From Paralithodes platypus (lineage: Eukaryota; Arthropoda; Malacostraca; Decapoda; Lithodidae): 64,000 nt of DNA. The stretch is taken from the NCBI GenBank assembly GCA_032716605.1, contig CM064569.1, positions 9,923,180 through 9,987,179 on the forward strand. The letters are read 5' to 3'. Below the pieces are notes generated by a model. It was not told the origin of the DNA. It worked only from the letters and a program-made list of their open reading frames with translations, and did not search any database. Positions 20,663 to 31,642 of the stretch are shown one piece after another. The number at the start of each line of letters is the position of its first letter. Position 1 is the first letter of the stretch. The position numbers and the translations under genes were made by a program.

Positions 20663-21719
20663 GTGAAACGAACCGAACGACGCTTCAATCAGGTCTCAGC
20701 AGACCAAAGCACAGAATGGCTAAACGCTACAGGAAAGAAAAGTGGTGGCTTAGTCGGGATAACGAGAATAACCTCAGCACTCAGTAGATGGACCCTGTCG
20801 TACAATCTGAGAACAGTCATAACATCTCAGACAACAGCCATGATGGATCTTACAGCAGATGATGATGATGATGACGAGTATACACACAATGAGCGTACAA
20901 AACGTCGGATGGAGAATGACGACTCAGATGAACAGAAGCTAGTTCAGTCCATGAAAAAAAATGGCATGCTGCACGACAGTGATGCCACATTGAAGAACAT
21001 AATCAACAAAGATGTGGTAACACCAGAGATTCAAGAATCCTTGCTTGCTGCAGAAAGTCTTGGCCTGTCACAAATGAGAACCTTTGTGGACAAACGCCTG
21101 TGTCAGCCTCCCGACAGTGACATGCACCTGGATCTAAAAGCACCCATTCAGAAGAATAAAGCCAAGACATTTGCTTCTTTCTATGAAGTTGTGAAAGTTT
21201 CCAAGGGCAAGCAAAACACCATCAAAGTAGACAGGAACATTTTACAGAGGCTCATAACAGCTTATCGAGCGGGACGCGATGTAAACCTTGAGAACATCTT
21301 CCAACATGAACTTATGACAATCCCACTCTCTCTGGCCACAACGGATGGCAGTCTACATTCCACCAACAAGTCTGTGTTAGCAAACATACTGACACAACAA
21401 GTTGAAACATCAGCAAATGTCGCAGTCGATGAAGCCAGCTGTTTGCTCATTGATGGCCAAGCACTTGTGATGGCACTTGGAAAGCCTCCGGGTATAAACA
21501 CGTTTGGTGACTTTGCAAATATCTTCACAGAAACTGTGTTCAAGATGGGAGCAAAATACCAGAGAATCGACGTGGTCTTTGAAAGGTATCTAGACGAATC
21601 AATCAAATCAGGCACAAGAGTCAAACGAAAGCAGCGCCACCGGCCAGTACGTCGTAAAATAGAAAACGATTCAACGGTTCCTCTCCCATCAGACTGGTCT
21701 AGCTTCACGGCACTTGAGG
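20663..21719 (+). CDS. Transposon ORF segment 3: acidic region and FEN/PIN-like nuclease segment (copy A)
   Basis: Open from the retroposon joint (VKRTERRFNQVSADQSTEWL) to the first SINE. An acidic run of six D and one E lies near residue 70. Later come CLLIDGQALVMALG and then YQRIDVVFERYLDESIKSG followed by a basic stretch. The pairing of a hydrophobic-IDG strand with a later DVVF-RY-SIK-TR block resembles the N-terminal part of FEN/PIN-type nucleases; this is a motif-level inference. The open frame runs on into SINE sequence to 21769, but the transposon coding sequence stops at ALEEN (about 21719). What should follow is absent. Confidence 0.65.
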
Positions 21720-22518
21720 AAAATAATATTATTTTTATTAATCTCCACACCCCCAATGAAATTAATTAAAGTATATATGATCCACCGGGATTCGAACCCG
21801 GGTTATCACACACATATTTTTGCCACCTTAACCATTACACCACCAGGACGGTTAAAGGTTTATGCACACGCCTACGACTTCTTATCCATTCTCGAATACT
21901 GGATATTAATCTAATCATGTTCATATTCCCAACCGCACTATGGTAGCCTACTGTTTAAGTGAGAGGAAAGAATATTCATGGGGCACAGATCATATAGACC
22001 GGCCTCTCGAAGAAATATCCCTAAACCTACTAATAATATTATTTTTATTAATCTCACCACCACACCCCCAATGAAATTAATTAAAGTATATATGATCCAC
22101 CGGGATTCGAACCCGGGTTATCACACACATATTTTTGCCACCTTAACCATTACACCACCAGGATGGTTAAAGGTTTATGCACACGCCTACGACTTATTAT
22201 CCATTCTCGAATACTGGATATTAATCTAATCATGTTCATATTCCCAACCGCACTATGGTAGCCTACTGTTTAAGTGAGAGGAAAGAATATTCATGGGGCA
22301 CAGATCATATAGACCGGCCTCTCGAAGAAATATCCCTAAACCTACTAATAATATTATTTTTATTAATCTCACCACCACACCCCCAATGAAATTAATTAAA
22401 GTTATATGATCCACCGGGATTCGAACCCGGGTTATCACACACATATTTTTGCCACCTTAACCATTACACCACCAGGACGGTTAAAGGTTTATGCACACGC
22501 CTACGACTTATTATCCAT
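21720..22518 (-). mobile_element. Tandem SINE-like repeat, about 2.5 units of 312 bp (copy A)
   Basis: Units start at 21722, 22032 and 22347 with AATAATATTATTTTTATTAA. On the minus strand each has a tRNA-like head: GGTGGTGTAATGGTTAAGG as A box and CCCGGGTTCGAATCCCGG as B box. They end with AATAATATTATT. The third unit is truncated at GACTTATTATCCAT. They lie inside the transposon coding sequence and have replaced part of it. Confidence 0.75.
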
Positions 22519-22533
22519 CACACTGACCTGATT

Positions 22534-23019
22534 GGCCTTGGCAAGGGCCCTCTCACTGATCACATAATGATGTCCACCGAGAAATTCATTTGCAAGATGT
22601 ACGGCGTGCCAGAGGTTGACACATGCAACAAAGCTTGTGTGAAGTTGTTTTGTATCGGTCGTGTACACAAGACTCTCCCACCAACCTCAGATGCAGCAAA
22701 TTTCCACATCATGCGAGCACACTATCAAGCAAGTGTCTGGAACCGAGCACACTTACCATGTCCTGATCTTCCGCCTGTCACTGAAATGGGATGGATGCAC
22801 CTGGATGGCAAGCTAGTGCCACGGCTCCTATCTGTGCCGCCGATACCGAAATCATGTAGGGAGATCACTTCATGTGGCTGTACAAAAGGATGTCTTACCC
22901 AACGCTGCAGCTGTAGGTAAATTGGCATGGAGTGCATCTAAATGTGTGCTTGTAAGAGAAGTGCCGACATGTGTCGAAATATTCACGACGACATGAACGA
23001 CCTTGAGGACCGGGATTGA
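22534..23019 (+). pseudogene. Transposon ORF segment 4: C-terminal CXC domain (copy A)
   Basis: After the SINEs the reading resumes with LIGLGKGPLTDH, EKFICKMYGVPEVDTC, FHIMRAHYQASVWNRA and GWMHLDGKLVPRLLSVPP. It ends in a cysteine-rich tail SCGCTKGCLTQRCSCR, a TAA (22918-22920), IGMECI, a second TAA (22939-22941), and MCACKRSADMCRNIHDDMND. The tail is a CXC-type zinc-binding domain interrupted by two in-frame TAA codons. Both stops stand where a basic residue would be expected; the frame then closes at TGA 23017-23019. Confidence 0.65.
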
Positions 23020-23469
23020 ATACTCACATGTAGAGAAGTAGACTGATCAACCTGAAAATGCAATTACAGACTTTAACGTTTGAACCACGTGTGATCACGT
23101 CATTAAATTAATCATGCTAACATGTACCATCTGGAACATACCGTTACAAATATACAAATCTGAAGTCTGAGTGTATGTTGATTTTAGTTGGTAAATGTAA
23201 TGTTTCATTTCATGAGACCTGTATAACTATATGTATACAAATATATGCATATATGCATATATCATCATATATGATATGAAGATCACTTCATAAATATGTG
23301 TGTGTTTTGTAATTAAACCAAGGGGGTTCTTTTTGTTCGTGTGAGTGATAGAAAAATAAAGGTAGTTGTTGTTACCTCCTTGAAGAATTGTTCATTCTTA
23401 AAAATAAAACAAAATTCAATAATTTTGAGTTTTTTGTAGTGTGTGTGTATTTTATTACACTTCTATGTA

Positions 23470-23969
23470 TGGCATTGGATTCCTCATGAAAAAAAACATA
23501 CAAAAGCATAATTCATATATATTTCTACCATGCTTAGTAAAATAGATATGAACATTTATGAATTTTAGCACAGCGGTGGCGGCCATCTTGAATTTTAAAA
23601 TTTTGAGGTCTTATGAGCCATTTTGAGCCAGGCATACAACAGATTCGAGTTTAGCACCCCTCAATACCCCTAAATAGCATGTATGCCATAAATTAACACG
23701 ATTTGCATTAAGCTTTTTAAATATGCACATTTTCATGAAATTTGCCTAGTCTACTACGCCGGAGACATTTTTCTATCGAAAAATGTACAAATTTAGCTTG
23801 CTGTCAAAACAAAAATATATACGGTATGTGCTGGCTCGCTACCGCTCGCCAGGAAAATATTGACATCTGGATGGGGGTAAACGTCTTAAAACAGTAGGCT
23901 GAATGAGGCCGAATGGATACAAGCCAAAGAGAGAGTGAGAGAAAAAGAAAAAAAGCGAGGTGGGCTCTC
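23470..23969 (-). repeat. Right TIR of the 7.3-kb element (copy A)
   Basis: Inverse of 16635-17203. Read from the outer end: GAGAGCCCACCTCG, a CT-rich stretch, CTTGTATCCATTCGGCC, GCGAGCGGTAGCGAGCC, GGGGTGCTAAACTCGAATCTG-like sequence, and GAGGAATCCAATG near 23472. It includes TTTTTCGATAGAAAAATG, missing from the left TIR but present in the foldback elements. Confidence 0.8.
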
Positions 23970-23973
23970 TTAA

Positions 23974-24190
23974 AGGCCCCCATACATTCTCGGTTACTGA
24001 TGCAAGTTCATCATATTCAAGGTTGTTTGCGCGTTTTTGGTAGCAATTTAGTTGCTTTTGCACTACTCAGGGCTGTCTCGAATCACTTCAGGCCCTGATT
24101 CGAGCCCACCACACTCAGTCCTTTTTCAACAAAATACCAATGGTTTTACAGTATAAGGCAGTTTGAGTGTGTGTGTGGTGGCCTGTTTAA
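23974..24190. other. Flank of the transposon inside the duplicated unit
   Basis: Non-coding sequence between the right TIR and the TTAA of the truncated MITE, repeated at 31425-31642. No recognised feature apart from a short GT run. Confidence 0.5.
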
Positions 24191-24429
24191 CCCTTCTTTG
24201 GCGGCGCCCGGCTATAGCCGGGCGAGAGAATCCAGGACTAATCCGGCTTTAGTCGCATGCAATTTTGAGCAGGTAATGTGCTCTGAGAGAGAGCGGAGCG
24301 GTGGGAGGAGCGTAGGTTACCTCATGACCGCTCGCCACGGTGGCCGTGGAGCTACTGAGATGTACTCCGGCCTACTCCACCCTCCCTCACTCGTTTCACA
24401 CGTAATAATGTAAGGAAATTACCGTATTG
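24191..24429. mobile_element. TTAA/CCC MITE, left part only
   Basis: TTAA (24187-24190) is followed by CCCTTCTTTGGCGGCG and the perfect palindrome CCCGGCTATAGCCGGG. Cut by the duplication junction at 24429-24430; the complete version is at 31643-32111. Confidence 0.5.
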
Positions 24430-25150
24430 AAATTGAAAAATCCAAGATGGCCACCACCGCCGTGCTAAAATTCATAAATGTTCATATCTTTTTTACCAAG
24501 CAAGGTAGAAACATGAATGAAGTGTGCTTTAGTATGTTTTCTAATTAAAATGTAAAACTTGCAAACTAAACAAACCAAAATTGGGACAAGGACAATATAA
24601 AGTCAAATTAAATTATCAAAATCGCTATGTGGAAACAACGTTTACTAAAATGAAAATTATTAAATAAAATATGAGGAATCCAATGGCAAACCCAAATTAA
24701 AAAAACTGCTTAAAACTCATATGAATTGCCAAAATTGTCATTTCAACAAAGCGAATAAAATAACAATACAATAACTATGTCAGGCATGTTGATATTGTGT
24801 GCAAATAAATAACTCATTCACTCCTTTCAACATTATTTGCAGATATATCCTGTATGTGCAGTGCTGTACCGAATTTTAAAATATTTTATTGTCTCCCTTT
24901 AGGTACTCAGCACCAACCGTAATATTGCAAGCTTGAACTGATGCATCACTGATACCAATACAAATTAACAAAATAATTATTTTGCTTACCTTTCAACATT
25001 ATTTCCAGCTGTATTCAGCATGCACAATGCTATTTTGGACTCTTCGTGTATACATATATATATCTATTGTGTCCTTGTAGTTACTCACCAACAGAAGTAT
25101 TAACAACTTTTTATATTGCAGGTTTGAATTGATGCACTGGTGATGCTGCC

Positions 25151-25909
25151 ATGGCTGAAGGCACAGACTCCACTAGAAAAAGACCAGTGTCGCTAGGGTC
25201 ACAATTACAATTGTGCATCATTTGCCAGAATGACAATCAACAGAAACTTATGAATATCAGCCATGATGGCCTCCAGTCAGTTGATAACATCAGACAACTA
25301 CGGGCGAAAATACCTAACGATAACTTCCGAGATGCAACTGATCGACTCACCGAAATATTTCAAACAGTTGTCCCTCAAACTTTCTTGTGGCATAAAGACT
25401 GTCAGTCAAGTTACATGAGCAAACTGAAAGTTGAACGTTTGAGGAAAGCTGGATTGAAAGAGATGAATGAACCAAGCTCCTCCACATCCATGCAACATGC
25501 TCATCCTCAAAAGCTCAGTCTACGGAGTGAAACGCCTCGCATAGACTGGAAGAAATGCATCTTTTGCCAACAAGACCAGAGAGAATCACTTCATCTCACC
25601 CAAGAACTGCGAGTCAGCAGCAGGATACTAGACGCATCAAAGTACGATCAAGTCCTGAGGGTTCGATTAGCGTGTATCAACGATCTCACAGCTGCAGATG
25701 GAGCATATCACCGGAGTTGCATGGTCAAGTTTGAGCGGCAAACAAAACATATTGCCACAATGTCACCCCAGACCTCGGACATAGCCTTGGCATGGCTTTG
25801 CCAAGATCTGAAGCAATCAGCAGAACAAACTGATATCTTGGATCTTGTAGATGTTTGGGACATATACTGCAAAATTTCCGATGATGCTCAGGCGGAGATT
25901 CCACCTTAA
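25151..25909 (+). CDS. Transposon ORF segment 1 (copy B)
   Basis: Same 252-codon frame as 17666-18424, with Glu to Asp near residue 5 and Ile to Val near residue 93. Both C2HC-like modules and the same terminal TAA are kept, and the frame again stays open after the stop. The near-absence of differences over 750 bases argues for recent duplication or for one locus assembled twice. Confidence 0.7.
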   Translation: MAEGTDSTRKRPVSLGSQLQLCIICQNDNQQKLMNISHDGLQSVDNIRQLRAKIPNDNFRDATDRLTEIFQTVVPQTFLWHKDCQSSYMSKLKVERLRKAGLKEMNEPSSSTSMQHAHPQKLSLRSETPRIDWKKCIFCQQDQRESLHLTQELRVSSRILDASKYDQVLRVRLACINDLTAADGAYHRSCMVKFERQTKHIATMSPQTSDIALAWLCQDLKQSAEQTDILDLVDVWDIYCKISDDAQAEIPP

Positions 25910-27778
25910 TTTCTAAGCCGAAGGAACACGTTCAAGGACAAACTAGCTGACTGCCTTGAAGGCTTGTACGAGGTCGTTGTACTACATGATCGGGCTCGAA
26001 ATGAACCCCGTACAGTGCTAGTTCCTTCCAAGTACCGACATCTTCCAGTATCCGCGATGATCAACGATGACAGTGACGTGAAAAGACTCATCCTCCTACA
26101 AGCATGATGATCAAGACACCTTCCTGACCATGGTTCATGTGGCACTTCAGTTCCATGGTGACATGTTGTCACATCCCAAGCCAATTGGGTTAGACATCAG
26201 CTCAGACAGAGCTATCGATTGCATACCCGATAGTCTGTACATGTTCCTCAACCTGTTACTAGGTGGTCAACGTTTACTGGAGAATGAGGAACGTGACTAT
26301 GAGAAACACGAGAACAGACGACGGCTCAGAATTATCAGTATTGCTCAGGACTTCATGTACATAGCTAACAGAGACAAGTTTCTCACTCCGAAGCACATAG
26401 GGATGGCTAGCACATTACACCAAGCAACACGGTCGAAAGAGTTGGTGAGTATGTTTCACCAGGCAGGTCACGTCATGAGTTACCGGGAGGTCATCAAACT
26501 TGACACTGCACTCGCTAAAAAGACACTGGAGTCCATGGACAGCAACGGTGCAGTGGTCCCTCGAAATCTAGTGAAGGGTCGCTTTGTCCATTTCTCTACA
26601 GACAACGTAGACATCAACGAGTATACCTTGGATGGAAAGGGAACCTTTCATGCCACACAAGTCGCTGCCTGGCAACGCGGGCCACCCGAAGGAGATCTCC
26701 TCAAAGGAATCAACATTTCCAAGATAGCCACATTATGCATCCCTGAGGTGATGACTGAGATAATACCCACGCCAAACAGAGGATTCAAGGAGCGTCCATT
26801 TATCGGTGCGATCACGGCTGATCATTTTGCACAGGCCATTGAAGACTGCCCATCAGCACTAAAGGCAGAGGCGACTGACATGGCTTTTGTATTGACCCAG
26901 TCTCAACACAAACCAATGCCTTCCTGGACACTGTACAACCAAAAAGCTAGCAAAGTCAACCCAGAGAAGATGACTGTAGGTTACCTACCTATCATACAAG
27001 CTCCTGCATCTGAACTCGATACATTGAACACAGTCATGAAACGAGTAATCCATGTAGCCAATTCGATGGAGCAGCACCATGTTGTTCTGACTGTGGATGA
27101 GGCGAAGAGCCTCATCCACAGTCAGCTAAATGGAGTTGAAGTGGTGGGTAGCAGAATACATGGACCGTACTTATACCCTGCCTGGGAGGACTTCACATTG
27201 CCATGAACTTTCTGGAAGTGATAGGACGACATATGCATCAATCTGGCCTGTGCGAGCTGTGGGTAGAGTGTGATCTTCTGGGGGCCAATGCTACACAACA
27301 TGTCATGAACGGAAAGGGCTATGCACGTGCAATGAGAATGCACAAGCTCACTCTGCAGGCACTTTGGCAACTACTGCTTCCTCGGTTCTACACGTACTTG
27401 GATGATGTTGACGACACACTGAGAGCCGAACTTTCAGATGGCTGCACTTCCATAGATGTGGATAGCATCACACAGATGGTTGAAACTCTGAGTACTGAAA
27501 GATTCCGACATCCCATGAAAGAGTTTGCTGAGGCACTGGCAGTTGATGATCCAAACGCTGAGTTCTGGTGGCAGTATATGACCATGGTGAGTATCCTGCT
27601 CTCATTCACCCGAGCACAACGAGATGGGTTGTGGGATCTTCACCTGTATTCCTTCAAGCGTATGTTGCCATATTTCTTCAGGTATGATCATGTCAACTAC
27701 GCCAGATGGGGTACTGTGTATCTGGCTGAGATGTCGACTCTCCCACCAGAAGTCCTTTTGGAGTTTCAGGAAGGCAAA
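25910..27778 (+). pseudogene. Transposon ORF segment 2 (copy B)
   Basis: A two-base loss near 26092 (CATCCTCCTACAAG against CATCCCTACCTACAAG in copy A) breaks the frame early. From 26130 it is open for 358 codons to 27206, covering regions that are frameshifted in copy A (26310-27110). It then changes frame at the palindrome region and continues at 27203-27778 with MNFLEVIGRHM through VLLEFQEG. The lesions private to A and B fall at different places, so each copy reads through breaks of the other. Confidence 0.65.
27087..27125. repeat. Perfect palindrome inside coding sequence (copy B)
   Basis: Identical to 19603-19641: 17-base arms and a five-base loop. Confidence 0.9.
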
Positions 27779-28119
27779 CCGGACAGCTGCGAGAAGGGAG
27801 CACCAAGCTTATGTCTACTACTAAATACGACATAAGAGATAGACAAGCAAACTGAAATGATACTGATTACGGATTAATATTTACTATAGGATGTAAGGTA
27901 TCTTAAAATAACCCCCTAGAAATACATTCTCTAAAGTATCTATTTCTTTTCCCCCATTTCCCCAGCTAACCTAATCCCACAAGGACCCCAATGGAAATAC
28001 GCCTAACGGCCTTATTGGGCTATCCTTTAGTTGATGCAAGGCTGTACATGTCATATTAACATACTATGTGGTACAATTCTGTAAATTGCTAACTGAATCT
28101 ATTATATTATTATTATAAC
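27779..28119 (+). mobile_element. Retroposon insertion (copy B)
   Basis: Counterpart of 20294-20656, about 20 bases shorter through small internal deletions and a shorter TTA-type tail. Same position in the ORF. Confidence 0.75.
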
Positions 28120-28125
28120 TTCATT

Positions 28126-29186
28126 GTGAAACGAACCGAACGACGCTTCAATCAGGTCTCAGCAGACCAAAGCACAGAATGGCTAAACGCTACAGGAAAG
28201 AAAAGTGGTGGCTTAGTCGGGATAACGAGAATAACCTCAGCACTCAGTAGATGGACCCTGTCGTACAATCTGAGAACAGTCATAACATCTCAGACAACAG
28301 CCATGATGGATCTTACAGCAGATGATGATGATGATGACGAGTATACACACAATGAGCGTACAAAACGTCGGATGGAGAATGACGACTCAGATGAACAGAA
28401 GCTAGTTCAGTCCATGAAAAAAAATGGCATGCTGCACGACAGTGATGCCACATTGAAGAACATAATCAACAAAGATGTGGTAACACCAGAGATTCAAGAA
28501 TCCTTGCTTGCTGCAGAAAGTCTTGGCCTGTCACAAATGAGAACCTTTGTGGACAAACGCCTGTGTCAGCCTCCCGACAGTGACATGCACCTGGATCTAA
28601 AAGCACCCATTCAGAAGAATAAAGCCAAGACATTTGCTTCTTTCTATGAAGTTGTGAAAGTTTCCAAGGGCAAGCAAAACACCATCAAAGTAGACAGGAA
28701 CATTTTACAGAGGCTCATAACAGCTTATCGAGCGGGACGCGATGTAAACCTTGAGAACATCTTCCAACATGAACTTATGACAATCCCACTCTCTCTGGCC
28801 ACAACGGATGGCAGTCTACATTCCACCAACAAGTCTGTGTTAGCAAACATACTGACACAACAAGTTGAAACATCAGCAAATGTCGCAGTCGATGAAGCCA
28901 GCTGTTTGCTCATTGATGGCCAAGCACTTGTGATGGCACTTGGAAAGCCTCCGGGTATAAACACGTTTGGTGACTTTGCAAATATCTTCACAGGAAACTG
29001 TGTTCAAGATGGGAGCAAAATACCAGAGAATCGACGTGGTCTTTGAAAGGTATCTAGACGAATCAATCAAATCAGGCACAAGAGTCAAACGAAAGCAGCG
29101 CCACCGGCCAGTACGTCGTAAAATAGAAAACGATTCAACGGTTCCTCTCCCATCAGACTGGTCTAGCTTCACGGCACTTGAGGAAA
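28126..29186 (+). pseudogene. Transposon ORF segment 3 (copy B)
   Basis: Open for 306 codons from the retroposon joint, with the same acidic run and CLLIDGQALVMALG. One extra G near 28994 (TTCACAGGAAACTG against TTCACAGAAACTG) shifts the frame. The following DVVFERYLDESIKSG block therefore lies in another frame (to about 29186), up to the SINE array. Confidence 0.65.
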
Positions 29187-29980
29187 ATAATATTATTTTT
29201 ATTAATCTCACCACCACACCCCCAATGAAATTAATTAAAGTATATATGATCCACCGGGATTCGAACCCGGGTTATCACACACATATTTTTGCCACCTTAA
29301 CCATTACACCACCAGGACGGTTAAAGGTTTATGCACACGCCTACGACTTCTTATCCAATCTACATAAAACGTTATTAATCTAATCATGTTCATATTCCCA
29401 ACCGCACTATGGTAGCCTACTGTTTAAGTGAGAGGAAGAATATTCATGGGCACAGATCATATAGACTGGCCTCTCGAAGAAATATCCCTAACCTACTAAT
29501 AATATTATTTTTATTAATCTCACCACCACACCCCCAATGAAATTAATTAAAGTATATATGATCCACCGGGATTCGAACCCGGGTTATCACACACATATTT
29601 TGCCACCTTAACCATTACACCACCAGGATGGTTAAAGGTTTATGCACACGCCTACTTATTATCCATTCTCGAATACTGGATATTAATCTAATCATGTTCA
29701 TATTCCCAACCGCACTATGGTAGCCTACTGTTTAAGTGAGAGGAAAGAATATCATGGGGCACAGATCATATAGCCCGGCCTCTCGAAGAAATATCCCTAA
29801 ACCTACTAATAATATTATTTTTATTAATCTCACCACCACACCCCCAATGAAATTAATTAAAGTATATATGATCACCGGGATTCGAACCCGGGTTATCACA
29901 CACATATTTTTGCCACCTTAACCATTACACCACCAGGACGGTTAAAGGTTTATGCACACGCCTACGACTTATTATACCAT
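29187..29980 (-). mobile_element. Tandem SINE-like repeat (copy B)
   Basis: Same three units as 21720-22518, with small deletions. Each retains the CCCGGGTTCGAATCCCGG B box on the minus strand. Confidence 0.75.
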
Positions 29981-29995
29981 CACACTGACCTGATT

Positions 29996-30481
29996 GGCCT
30001 TGGCAAGGGCCCTCTCACTGATCACATAATGATGTCCACCGAGAAATTCATTTGCAAGATGTACGGCGTGCCAGAGGTTGACACATGCAACAAAGCTTGT
30101 GTGAAGTTGTTTTGTATCGGTCGTGTACACAAGACTCTCCCACCAACCTCAGATGCAGCAAATTTCCACATCATGCGAGCACACTATCAAGCAAGTGTCT
30201 GGAACCGAGCACACTTACCATGTCCTGATCTTCCGCCTGTCACTGAAATGGGATGGATGCACCTGGATGGCAAGCTAGTGCCACGGCTCCTATCTGTGCC
30301 GCCGATACCGAAATCATGTAGGGAGATCACTTCATGTGGCTGTACAAAAGGATGTCTTACCCAACGCTGCAGCTGTAGGTAAATTGGCATGGAGTGCATC
30401 TAAATGTGTGCTTGTAAGAGAAGTGCCGACATGTGTCGAAATATTCACGACGACATGAACGACCTTGAGGACCGGGATTGA
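29996..30481 (+). pseudogene. Transposon ORF segment 4, CXC domain (copy B)
   Basis: Identical in layout to 22534-23019, including the two TAA codons inside the CXC tail, so those nonsense changes predate the duplication. Confidence 0.65.
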
Positions 30482-30929
30482 ATACTCACATGTAGAGAAG
30501 TAGACTGATCAACCTGAAAATGCAATTACAGACTTTAACGTTTGAACCACGTGTGATCACGTCATTAAATTAATCATGCTAACATGTACCATCTGGAACA
30601 TACCGTTACAAATATACAAATCTGAAGTCTGAGTGTATGTTGATTTTAGTTGGTAAATGTAATGTTTCATTTCATGAGACCTGTATAACTATATGTATAC
30701 AATATATGCATATATGCATATATCATCATATATGATATGAAGATCACTTCATAAATATGTGTGTGTTTTGTAATTAAACCAAGGGGGTTCTTTTTGTTCG
30801 TGTGAGTGATAGAAAAATAAAGGTAGTTGTTGTTACCTCCTTGAAGAATTGTTCATTCTTAAAAATAAAACAAAATTCAATAATTTTGAGTTTTTTGTAG
30901 TGTGTGTGTATTTTATTACACTTCTATGT

Positions 30930-31420
30930 ATGGCATTGGATTCCTCATGAAAAAAACATACAAAAGCATAATTCATATATATTTCTACCATGCTTAGTAA
31001 AATAGATATGAACATTTATGAATTTTAGCACAGCGGTGGCGGCCATCTTGAATTTTAAAATTTTGAGGTCTTATGAGCCATTTTTGAGCCAGGCATACAA
31101 CAGATTCGAGTTTAGCACCCCTCAATAGCATGTATGCCATAAATTAACACGATTTGCATTAAGCTTTTTAAATATGCACATTTTCATGAAATTTGCCTAG
31201 TCTACTACGCCGGAGACATTTTTCTATCGAAAAATGTACAAATTTAGCTTGCTGTCAAAACAAAAATATATACGGTATGTGCTGGCTCGCTACCGCTCGC
31301 CAGGAAAATATTGACATCTGGATGGGGGTAAACGTCTTAAAACAGTAGGCTGAATGAGGCCGAATGGATACAAGCCAAAGAGAGAGTGAGAGAAAAAGAA
31401 AAAAAGCGAGGTGGGCTCTC
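30930..31420 (-). repeat. Right TIR (copy B)
   Basis: Matches 23470-23969 with a few small deletions (for example the AATACCCCTA segment is shortened near 31125). Confidence 0.8.
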
Positions 31421-31642
31421 TTAAAGGCCCCCATACATTCTCGGTTACTGATGCAAGTTCATCATATTCAAGGTTGTTTGCGCGTTTTTTGGTAGCAATT
31501 TAGTTGCTTTTGCACTACTCAGGGCTGTCTCGAATCACTTCAGGCCCTGATTCGAGCCCACCACACTCAGTCCTTTTTCAACAAAATACCAATGGTTTTA
31601 CAGTATAAGGCAGTTTGAGTGTGTGTGTGGTGGCCTGTTTAA

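Larger units (their letters stand above)
16635..23969 (+). mobile_element. 7.3-kb TTAA-flanked DNA transposon, copy A
   Basis: TTAA at 16631-16634 and 23970-23973 flank an element with long inverted ends (16635-17203 against 23470-23969). The ends share, in order, a CT-rich stretch, CTTGTATCCATTCGGCC, GCGAGCGRTAGCGAGCC, AATCGTGTTAATTTATGGC, GGGGTGCTRAACTCGAATCTG and GAGGAATCCAATG. The left TIR lacks about 70 bases present in the right one. The interior encodes the protein segments listed separately, broken by stops, a retroposon and SINEs. TTAA target sites with GGG ends are known from Kolobok-type elements. Whether this protein belongs to that superfamily is not settled by what I can see. 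Confidence 0.75.
16945..24429 (+). repeat. Tandem duplication, unit A (7,485 bp)
   Basis: Position n in this unit corresponds to n+7485 at the start of unit B, and the offset falls to about 7462 near the end through small deletions in B. The unit starts inside the left TIR of the 7.3-kb element, covers the rest of it, and ends in the middle of a TTAA-flanked MITE that is complete only after unit B. Near-identical sequence implies a recent duplication or an assembly repeat. Confidence 0.9.
24430..31420 (+). mobile_element. 7.3-kb TTAA-type transposon, copy B (left end truncated)
   Basis: Lacks the outer 310 bases of the left TIR because the duplication breakpoint lies inside it. The right TIR is complete and ends at TTAA 31421-31424. 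The interior is collinear with copy A and carries the same insertions and nonsense codons. Confidence 0.8.

Noticed and set aside
21780..22480. tRNA genes (three copies of a GGGTTCGAATCCC block)
   Set aside because: The acceptor and anticodon stems do not pair and the blocks are part of a 312-bp repeat; they are SINE heads. The same reasoning applies to 45990 and 46545.
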